Positions 58,310 to 64,000 of a DNA stretch of 64,000 bases are shown here, piece by piece. Below the pieces are notes generated by a model. The model did no database searches, was not told the origin of the DNA, and saw only the letters and a program-made list of their open reading frames with translations. How positions within the stretch are numbered: position 1 is the first letter of the stretch; every line of letters begins with the position of its first letter. The DNA comes from a virus, in the IMG/VR virus record IMGVR_UViG_3300031111_000008, positions 1 through 64,000 of that record, one strand, 5' to 3'. The position numbers and the translations under genes are program-made.

Positions 58310-58410
58310 AGCCCCGTGGCGGAATTGGTATACGCCTGCTCGCAAAGGAAGAGGATCCAGTCAGTTAGAACGGGCCTGGACATTTGCTGGTTCGACTCCA
58401 GCCGGGGCTA
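58310..58410 (+). tRNA. tRNA-like gene, Leu-type acceptor/D-arm, odd anticodon region
   Basis: AGCCCCG (58310-58316) pairs with CGGGGCT (58403-58409), with A73 at 58410. U8-G9 and the D-arm GCG-GAATTGGTATA-CGC look like tRNA-Leu. The T-arm is GCTGG-TTCGACT-CCAGC. At 101 bases the gene is longer than a standard class II tRNA. The best internal stem is TCCAG (58356-58360) with CTGGA (58376-58380) around a 15-base loop. No regular anticodon arm is found. Confidence 0.55.
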
Positions 58411-58459
58411 CTTTTATTTGGCAGTGGAAATTGGTTGACTTAGAAAAGGAGAATTCAGA

Positions 58460-59203
58460 GTGGCAAGACTCAATCAGATTATTGCGTTGGTGAAGGGCAG
58501 GAAGGCAGAGGTTCAGTCGGCTTTGACTCTGATCTACCATCAATGCCAGAAGACGGATCTCTTCGCGGGACTGGTGAAGACTTACGAACCCAGCGACGAG
58601 GAAGGGGAACGCTACCCTGGTGACGAGAAGCGGCTTCAGCTTCGCGTCGAGGAGCTTCTGCAACAGGTGGGTAAGGAGAGCAGCAAGCTGTTCGACGTGG
58701 TCGAGTTGCAGGATAGGATGAACTGCGAGACGAAAGCCAATGTGGTAGTCGACGGCGCGGTGGTTCTCAATGACGTTCCGCCTACTCATTTGCTCTTTCT
58801 GGAGCATAAGCTGGTGGATTTCATTACTCTGCTCGAAAAGATTCCCGTCCTGGATCCCGCCAAGAATTGGTCTTATTCGGACGAGGGCCGCTGTTTCCGT
58901 TCCGACCCGATTCGGAGAACCAAAACGAAGAAGGTTCCCCGGTTCAAGTCAGTGGCGGAAGCTACCGTACAGCATCCCGAGCAGGTTGTTCAGATCACGG
59001 AGGACATTGTGGAGGGAACTTGGACGACTGTGGAGTTCTCTGGGGCGGTTAGCGAGGAAAGGAAGCATCAGCTAATCAGCCGGGCGAGGAAGCTTAAGGA
59101 TGCCGTGATCGCAGCCAGGGAGGAGGCCAATTCGGCAAAGGTGGGCTTGAAGCCTTCCGTTGGAAAATCAGTGTTTGACTTCTTATTGAAGGAGGATGCT
59201 TAA
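58460..59203 (+). CDS. Hypothetical conserved-type phage protein
   Basis: A 247-residue protein from GTG 58460 after AAAGGAG. It is helical at the start (ARLNQIIALVKGRKAEVQSALTLIYHQCQKTDLF) with a NVPPTHLLFLEHKL-type centre and a RARKLKDAVIAAREEAN helix at the end. The pattern resembles uncharacterised proteins common in large phages. No catalytic motif. Confidence 0.7.
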   Translation: MARLNQIIALVKGRKAEVQSALTLIYHQCQKTDLFAGLVKTYEPSDEEGERYPGDEKRLQLRVEELLQQVGKESSKLFDVVELQDRMNCETKANVVVDGAVVLNDVPPTHLLFLEHKLVDFITLLEKIPVLDPAKNWSYSDEGRCFRSDPIRRTKTKKVPRFKSVAEATVQHPEQVVQITEDIVEGTWTTVEFSGAVSEERKHQLISRARKLKDAVIAAREEANSAKVGLKPSVGKSVFDFLLKEDA

Positions 59204-59215
59204 CAAAATAGGATG
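59187..59215 (+). promoter_or_regulatory. Promoter upstream of permuted tRNA region
   Basis: TTGAAG (59187-59192), 17 bases, TAGGAT (59210-59215), overlapping the end of the preceding gene. It would start a transcript near 59222 covering the tRNA segments. Confidence 0.6.
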
Positions 59216-59345
59216 AAAGTTTTAGTCTCAGATTCTTCTTGATCTAGCAGCGTGGATAAATGAAGCGCGGCGAATCAGAATTAGACTATCATCCTAGCAT
59301 CAGAATTGCACCAAAAGGTCACATCAAGTCCCGATGTCAATATTG

Positions 59346-59435
59346 TCATGATGACGGTTCAATCCCGTCCTTCCGCTCTTGGGCAGAAACAACTAAGCGG
59401 AAGTAGCTCAATGGCCAGAGCAATGGCATTTAAGA
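59346..59435 (+). tRNA. Circularly permuted tRNA gene candidate
   Basis: The 3' half comes first. It has GTCAT (59346-59350, 3' anticodon stem), T-arm GACGG-TTCAATC-CCGTC (59354-59370), acceptor CTTCCGC (59371-59377) and U73. After 19 bases the 5' half follows: acceptor GCGGAAG (59398-59404), U8-A9, D-arm GCTC-AATGGCCA-GAGC, and 5' anticodon stem ATGGC (59424-59428). All stems pair across the permutation (acceptor 7/7, anticodon 5/5 with one G-U). The variable loop is only three bases. The anticodon depends on the unknown joining point. Confidence 0.65.
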
Positions 59436-59548
59436 ATGAACGGAGGGTTTAGCGGAGAACGGTGGCCTGTGATTGTTGGTGAAAAATCATGTTAAAATGA
59501 TGCACAAGCTCCTCGGGGGACGGATAATGCCTCCGGGGAGCGTTTTAA
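59436..59548. other. Structured non-coding spacer before tRNA-Met
   Basis: No gene is seen. CCGGGGAG occurs twice (59534-59541 and 59550-59557), so TCCGGGG at 59533-59539 duplicates the acceptor strand of the following tRNA-Met. This may be the trace of a partial duplication. Group I intron core elements could not be identified with confidence. Confidence 0.45.
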
Positions 59549-59621
59549 CCGGGGAGGTTGCTGGTTTACCCGCCCAGCCTCATAAGTTGGGTTACGACGG
59601 TTCGATTCCGTCCCCCGGAAC
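59549..59621 (+). tRNA. tRNA-Met (CAT)
   Basis: The anticodon arm CCAGC-CTCATAA-GTTGG (59575-59591) gives anticodon CAT at 59582-59584. The T-arm is GACGG-TTCGATT-CCGTC (59597-59613). The acceptor pairs CCGGGG (59550-59555) with CCCCGG (59614-59619). The first pair is A-A and the D-arm is short, GGT/ACC. Whether initiator or elongator cannot be decided. Confidence 0.8.
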
Positions 59622-59826
59622 TTTGGTAGTAAAGCAAACCCCAGAAGGAGGAACCCCAGGGCACATTTGCGAGATTTTTCACTATCAATTTCCTGGTCCT
59701 GATTTGGACGTGGGTTTCCCAAGGTTAGCCAAGGGAAGGTAGTCGGAATCGCACGTCTCGTAGTGTCATTTCCAGTTTGATGACGGCTGGATGGGGTTCC
59801 TCCTCTTCTTGCAGGAAGGATGGCAA
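59622..59826. other. Non-coding gap after tRNA-Met
   Basis: About 200 bases without a convincing gene. I see no clear terminator or promoter; the ribosome binding site GGAAGG for the next gene lies at the end. Confidence 0.5.
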
Positions 59827-60846
59827 ATGGTAAAGATCGTGAGGGAGGATCTGATCAAAGTTCTCGATTTCCTCCAACCAGGACTTTTGGAAGCGACCAA
59901 GGATCGGCCTGGTTTCTATTGCTTTTCTATAGGCAAAGTATTTTCTTGGAACGATAACGTTGCATGCGAAGTGGCGTTCAGAAATGGAGGCGCAAACTTC
60001 AAAGTACCAGCCGATCCTCTAAGGACTCTTCTTGGCAAACTCTCAGATCAGGAGATTAGTTTTTGCGTCGAGGAGAATCAGCTACGGATACGAGGAATCA
60101 ACAAGCGGGCCAAGATCAACCTGCTGGAGTTGGAGAATGAAGTTATTCCCAGAAAATCTGTAAAAACCAAGTGGGAGGAGCTGCCGGAAGGATTTGAGGA
60201 GGCTTTGAAAGTAGTGATGCCCAGCGCTGCCAGGAAGCAGGAAGGTATAGAGAGATACATTCATTTTCATCCTGGATGGGTAGAGGCTTGCGATAATTTT
60301 CAAGCGGTTCGTTGTGATCTGGTTGGTTGGGACGATTCGATTCTGATACACGCGGCATGGGCAAAGCACCTGGTTGGTGCAGGATTGACTCGTTTTGTAA
60401 TTGAACAAGGTTGGATCCATTTCAAAAGTTCTGTGGGACGAATCAGTCTGCGGAGGTACGATGACGATTATCCAGACTACTACTCGGCAGCGTTTGCAGG
60501 GGATGGCAGGGTAATGAAAATGCCGAAGGGGCTTGAGGGCATTATCAATCGGGCCGTCGTGATGAGTAAGGACGAGAAAGTTGGTGAAGAGCTTGGGGAC
60601 GATGTCGAGATTAGTTTCAGAGACGGGCGGGTAACTGTACGGTCCAAAGGCAAGTACGGATCTTATCAGGAGTTTGTGAATGAGGATTACAACAGCTACG
60701 TGGAGGACGAGAACGTTTCGTTCATTGTTTCTGCTAGCATGTTCAAACGAATGTTGGATATGCCAGGAAAGTGCGAAGTGACGGACAGGACGTTGAGGAA
60801 GATTACGGGTTCCTGTTCGTTTGCTGTTCGGTTGAATTCTAATTGA
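59827..60846 (+). CDS. DNA polymerase sliding-clamp-like protein
   Basis: The 339-residue protein alternates beta strands and helices like beta/gp45 clamps. Signs are FYCFSIGKVFSWNDNVACEVAF, then IINRAVVMSKDEKVG, VEISFRDGRVTVRSKGKYGSYQEFV and FIVSASMFKRMLDMPGKCEV, the repeated domain pattern of DnaN. It lies directly before the DNA polymerase genes. The ATG at 59827 is preferred for its spacing from GGAAGG. Confidence 0.7.
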   Translation: MVKIVREDLIKVLDFLQPGLLEATKDRPGFYCFSIGKVFSWNDNVACEVAFRNGGANFKVPADPLRTLLGKLSDQEISFCVEENQLRIRGINKRAKINLLELENEVIPRKSVKTKWEELPEGFEEALKVVMPSAARKQEGIERYIHFHPGWVEACDNFQAVRCDLVGWDDSILIHAAWAKHLVGAGLTRFVIEQGWIHFKSSVGRISLRRYDDDYPDYYSAAFAGDGRVMKMPKGLEGIINRAVVMSKDEKVGEELGDDVEISFRDGRVTVRSKGKYGSYQEFVNEDYNSYVEDENVSFIVSASMFKRMLDMPGKCEVTDRTLRKITGSCSFAVRLNSN

Positions 60847-60864
60847 TCCAGTCAAGGGGTTGTG

Positions 60865-62052
60865 ATGGAAGGTTTTCTCTCGCCTTCTGTTCTGAATACG
60901 TACGACAAACCCACGAATCCGAAGTGTGGGAAATGCGGTTTGTTTCGTAAGTGCAACTCTCCGAAGATGCCGATGACGGGAGAAGGTGGGGAGAAAATAC
61001 TAGTTGTTGCGGAAGCGCCCGGAAAAAATGAAGATGAAGAAAACACTCAGCTGATAGGTAAGTCTGGACAACTCCTCCGAAAACATCTCCGAGAATGCGG
61101 GATTGATCTCGATAGAGATTGTTGGAAAACTAATGCGGTTATTTGCTATCCAGGCGATACTCCTACTCCGAAGCAGGTGGAGTATTGCTTTGCCAATCTA
61201 AGGGCTACTATCAAGGAAACTAATCCCGAGATCATCATTGTCCTTGGTGGCACAGCTGTCTCTTCTCTCATAGGCTGGTTGTGGAAAAGCAGTACGGGAA
61301 AGTTGTCTCGTTGGGTGGGTTGGCAAATTCCAGATCAGAAATTGAATGCTTGGATTTGTCCTACGTACCATCCGTCTTATATTCTTCGTAAGGATGAGTC
61401 TATTTACGAAGAACATTTTCATGATCACCTAGAAGCCGCCGTCAGTCTGAGAGGCAGACCCCATCCCAAGGAGCCTCGGCGATGGCATCGGGATGTACGG
61501 ATCATTACGAATACGGGCGAAGCTGCCGATGCCATCAAGAAGATTGTGGCGTGGGGAGAGGGACTAGCTGCTTTCGACTTCGAGACGGATCGACTGAAGC
61601 CCGACTCCGAGGACGCGAAGATCGTTTGTTGTTCTATAAGCCATGACGGGAAGACGATTGCTTTTCCCTGGTATGGATGCGTTCCTTCCGTAATGAAGAG
61701 GTTTATGGAATCGGAGAGAATTGGAAAGATTGCAGCAAACATCAAATTCGAGCATCGATGGGTGAAGGCGAAGCTGGGAATCGATGTTGCGAATTGGGCT
61801 TTTGATACGATGCAGGCGGCGCACCAGTTGGACAATCGAAAAGGAGTGACGGGGTTGAAGTTTCAATCCTACGTACGGTTGGGGCAACCTTCTTATGACG
61901 AGCACATCGCGCCGTGGCTAAAGGCCAAGTTGGGAAATGAGCAGAACCGCATAAGTAAGATTTCGACGCGGGAGCTGCTTTTGTATTGTGGTATGGATTC
62001 ATTGTTGGAGTACAAATTGGCTCTGATGCAAATGGAGGAGTTGGGAGTATGA
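60865..62052 (+). CDS. Uracil-DNA glycosylase / 3'-5' exonuclease fusion
   Basis: A 395-residue protein. Residues 20-195 are a family 4-type UDG: cluster Cys21/Cys24/Cys30, VVAEAPGKNEDEEN (45-60), a conserved NAVICYPG, and TYHPSYIL (168-174). Residues 225-395 are a DnaQ/PolA-type proofreading exonuclease: FDFETD (Asp238, Glu240), ANIKFEHRW and YCGMDSLLEY. Together with the separate polymerase at 62675 this equals a PolA with UDG, exonuclease and polymerase domains, as in SPO1-like enzymes, but split in two genes. Confidence 0.85.
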   Translation: MEGFLSPSVLNTYDKPTNPKCGKCGLFRKCNSPKMPMTGEGGEKILVVAEAPGKNEDEENTQLIGKSGQLLRKHLRECGIDLDRDCWKTNAVICYPGDTPTPKQVEYCFANLRATIKETNPEIIIVLGGTAVSSLIGWLWKSSTGKLSRWVGWQIPDQKLNAWICPTYHPSYILRKDESIYEEHFHDHLEAAVSLRGRPHPKEPRRWHRDVRIITNTGEAADAIKKIVAWGEGLAAFDFETDRLKPDSEDAKIVCCSISHDGKTIAFPWYGCVPSVMKRFMESERIGKIAANIKFEHRWVKAKLGIDVANWAFDTMQAAHQLDNRKGVTGLKFQSYVRLGQPSYDEHIAPWLKAKLGNEQNRISKISTRELLLYCGMDSLLEYKLALMQMEELGV

Positions 62053-62375
62053 GCTTTCTTGATGGTTCGTGGCAAGTTGCTGGTGAAAAAACTTGCAAAG
62101 CCCCGTGGAATGGGGGAAAGAATGGAAAGTATTTCCGTTGTGCTTACTGCGGGAAGAAGTTTGCGGTTGGTGATATATGGAGATGTATCTACACGAACGA
62201 CATAAAGTATGGAGGTGGGAATCCTCTTTGCTGCGGGAAGTGCAGTGAGAAGGCGGGAAACTCGAAGGACGAGTTACGGAGGATCTGGTTGGAGAGAAGT
62301 ATTACATGGAGGGAAATGCACTCTCCGAGTGGAATGTGGTGGTGGTTTGCTAGAAATTGTGAGGATCATGGATAG
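62049..62375 (+). CDS. Zinc-ribbon protein inserted in polymerase locus
   Basis: A 108-residue protein overlapping the exonuclease gene by ATGA. FRCAYCGKKFAVGDIWRC and PLCCGKCSEK give a four-Cys zinc site; the end is Trp-rich (GMWWWFARN). Function unknown. It separates the exonuclease and polymerase parts. Confidence 0.6.
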   Translation: MSFLDGSWQVAGEKTCKAPWNGGKNGKYFRCAYCGKKFAVGDIWRCIYTNDIKYGGGNPLCCGKCSEKAGNSKDELRRIWLERSITWREMHSPSGMWWWFARNCEDHG

Positions 62376-62682
62376 TTTTCAGGGGATGGAGAGAAAATTC
62401 TCTACGGTCTATGCAGATCCTCCTTGGAGGTTTCGCAATCGGACTGTTAGGGGTGCTCCCGAAGGATACAACGCACATCATTATTCTACTATGAGCTTGG
62501 AAGAAATAATGGATCTTCCAGTAGGTGATTTGGTTTACATGTCTCAAAGGAGGGATCATTCACGAAAGCCCGACGAATTGCGTTCGATAATAAGATTTTG
62601 TAGTCCCGGTCCTTACTTGGAACTGTTTGCCCGCGAGAGGGTGAAAGGTTGGACGTGCTGGGGGGATGGAATAGATGGCTGA
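62368..62682 (+). CDS. MT-A70 methyltransferase-like protein with internal deletion
   Basis: A 104-residue protein. The N-terminal part KFSTVYADPPWRFRNRTVRGAP has the DPPW catalytic motif of MT-A70 adenine methylases. The C-terminal part HSRKPDELRSIIRFCSPGPYLELFAR followed by GWTCWGDG is also typical. The roughly 70-80 residues normally between them are missing, in frame. It overlaps the polymerase gene. Activity is doubtful; a minimal or regulatory form is possible. Confidence 0.7.
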   Translation: MDSFQGMERKFSTVYADPPWRFRNRTVRGAPEGYNAHHYSTMSLEEIMDLPVGDLVYMSQRRDHSRKPDELRSIIRFCSPGPYLELFARERVKGWTCWGDGIDG

Positions 62683-64000
62683 ACTCACTCCTAAAGATGC
62701 CTACCAACTATTTCACGAGGGGACGTTAGCCCTTGCGGACGTAGAGGCTAATGGCATACGGGTTGATGTAGCCAAGCTTGACAAGAACATTAAGAGGGTT
62801 GAGAGAAGGATAGAAGACAACCTGAAGAAACTGAAGCGGGATGAAGTTTGGGAGAAGTGGAAGGGAGTCTATGGGGAAAAAGCAAATATTGGCAGCCGTA
62901 CTCAATTGGGCAAGATCATATTCGAGCATTTGGGTTATGAATGTACCCAAAGAACGGAGAAGACTGGCAGAGCGAAAGTCAGCGAGGAAACTCTTCAAGA
63001 TGTAAACATACCCTTCACGCGGGCTTGGTTGAAGATCGAGCATTTCAGAAAATTCCTATCGACTAGCCTAAAGGGAATTCGGAACGAGTTAGTTGGTGAT
63101 AGGGTCCATGCGATCTACGATTTGCATTTGGCGATTTCATTCCGTTCCCGGTGCGAACGTCCCAACATGCAGAACCAGCCGATCAGGGAACCAGTTACAG
63201 GCAAGCTGATTCGAGAGTGTTTCATTGCCAGCCCGAACCACCACATCATGGAAGCGGATTTCGGAAGCTTGGAGTTTCTCATAGCGTGCTGTTTTTGGTG
63301 TGATGACACTATGATCGAGTACGCCAACGATGAGACAAGGGATATTCATCGGGACATGGCGACTGAGTGTTACCACCTTCCTGAGAACGCGGTCCCGAAA
63401 GATTGTAGATTCTATACGAAGAACCAATTCGTATTTCCCCAGCTGTACGGCAGCGATTACGTAGCCTGTTCGAGAAATCTGTGGCACGCAATCGAAACCG
63501 CTAAGCTGAAGACGGCGGATGGAATTCCTCTCAGGAGACATTTACGTAGAGAACTGGGGATTAAAAAGCTAGGTAGGTGCAGCCACAAATTTGATCCGTT
63601 TCCGGGAACGTATGAGTACTACATTCGCCGTGTTCAGAACAACTTCAACAAACGCTTCTCTCAATACGCTGCCCGAAAGGAAGTCTGGTGGGAAAAGTAC
63701 AAGGAGACGCGGCAGTTTCGGCTAATGACTGGTTTTGATGTTCGTGGGGTGTATCGGAAAAACCAGGTTTACAACATACCGATCCAGGGACCAGCCTTCC
63801 ACTGTTTGCTTTGGAGTTTGATTCGTATGAACAACTGGTTGAAAGAGAACAACATGCGAACAAAGATCGTGGGGACGGTCCACGATTCAATCGTCTTCGA
63901 TGTTCACAAGGATGAGTTGGGAATAGTCATGAGGAAGTGCAAGGAAGTCATGACAAAGGACATACGGAAAGTTTGGGATTGGATTATCGTGCCTCTGAAA
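62675..64000 (+). CDS. DNA polymerase I, polymerase domain (cut by window end)
   Basis: At least 442 residues are seen and the frame is open to the edge. Thumb and palm regions contain RCERPNMQNQPIR (before motif A), motif A HIMEADFGSLEF, motif B-type KNQFVFPQLYGSDY, and motif C TVHDSIVFDV. There is no exonuclease domain; that is in the gene at 60865. It starts at ATG 62675, overlapping the MT-A70-like gene. It replicates phage DNA with the clamp and helicase. Confidence 0.9.
   Translation, partial: MAELTPKDAYQLFHEGTLALADVEANGIRVDVAKLDKNIKRVERRIEDNLKKLKRDEVWEKWKGVYGEKANIGSRTQLGKIIFEHLGYECTQRTEKTGRAKVSEETLQDVNIPFTRAWLKIEHFRKFLSTSLKGIRNELVGDRVHAIYDLHLAISFRSRCERPNMQNQPIREPVTGKLIRECFIASPNHHIMEADFGSLEFLIACCFWCDDTMIEYANDETRDIHRDMATECYHLPENAVPKDCRFYTKNQFVFPQLYGSDYVACSRNLWHAIETAKLKTADGIPLRRHLRRELGIKKLGRCSHKFDPFPGTYEYYIRRVQNNFNKRFSQYAARKEVWWEKYKETRQFRLMTGFDVRGVYRKNQVYNIPIQGPAFHCLLWSLIRMNNWLKENNMRTKIVGTVHDSIVFDVHKDELGIVMRKCKEVMTKDIRKVWDWIIVPLK

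Noticed and set aside
59330-59445. Archaeal-type bulge-helix-bulge splice site at the permuted tRNA ends
   Set aside because: The flanks beyond the anticodon stem do not form the required four-base helix with two three-base bulges.
59204-59548. Permuted group I intron around the split tRNA
   Set aside because: An AGACTA/AAGTCC pair that could be P7 was seen, but there is no G at a position giving a seven-base anticodon loop and no clear P4/P6 core, so I do not claim it.
59473-59742. 89-codon + strand frame over the tRNA-Met
   Set aside because: It covers a structured tRNA gene, has no good ribosome binding site and no protein-like pattern.
1-64000. Stop-codon reassignment suggested by a possible UUA anticodon
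   Set aside because: Genes in the window end normally with TAA, TAG and TGA at expected lengths, so no recoding is visible; the anticodon itself is uncertain.

Overview
This window is one continuous stretch of a large tailed-phage (or prophage) genome. Every gene I can support lies on the + strand, packed with ATGA/TGATG-type overlaps and strong AGGAG-type ribosome binding sites. Hallmarks are a large terminase, an HK97-type portal, prohead protease and major capsid protein, and a long-tail set (tube, tail-assembly chaperones with a -1 frameshift, tape measure). It is therefore a siphovirus-like Caudoviricetes phage. Bacterial sigma70 promoters (several with an extended -10), Rho-independent terminators, a CsrA homologue and a KdsB-like CMP-Kdo synthetase point to a bacterial, probably Gram-negative-type host. 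I cannot name the host or a close relative from the sequence alone.

Layout. 1-1012: non-coding, with a 20-bp tandem repeat at the left edge, a pyrimidine-rich stretch, two promoters and a terminator. 1013-4349: GNAT acetyltransferase, small terminase candidate, large terminase. 4357-13507: an accessory cassette placed between packaging and head genes. It holds a secreted Asp-Pro-repeat protein, a papain-like cysteine protease, small membrane proteins, a LamG-like protein with a very long serine-rich tail, an SGNH hydrolase and fibre-like proteins. 13556-28592: connectors, portal, MuF-like protein, prohead protease, capsid, tail terminator candidates, tail tube and chaperones, including two more serine-rich proteins. 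28597-33560: tape measure and distal tail or Cys-rich proteins.

33578-45069 is a glycan and small-molecule modification island. It has a DUF115-like protein, a cupin, several SAM methyltransferases (intact and decayed), glycosyltransferases including four paralogues of one family, two sulfotransferase-like proteins, a radical SAM enzyme and a KdsB-like nucleotidyltransferase. Together with three serine-rich virion-region proteins it suggests that the phage glycosylates, and possibly sulfates or methylates, its own particles or the host surface. This is inference.

45066-64000 is the replication and nucleic-acid region. It contains a SNF2-like helicase, a primase-like CHC2/TOPRIM protein, a Topo VI-A/Spo11-like protein, a DNA methyltransferase, an HD hydrolase, an HNH endonuclease, a RepO-like initiator, a DnaB/RecA-fold helicase, CsrA, a sliding-clamp-like protein, a uracil-DNA-glycosylase/3'-5' exonuclease fusion and a family A DNA polymerase that runs off the right edge. 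Among these lies an unusual tRNA region. It has a normal tRNA-Met, two tRNA-like genes with expanded anticodon regions, and a tRNA whose 3' half lies upstream of its 5' half (a circularly permuted arrangement). The permuted tRNA and the glycan island are the observations I consider most worth following up.
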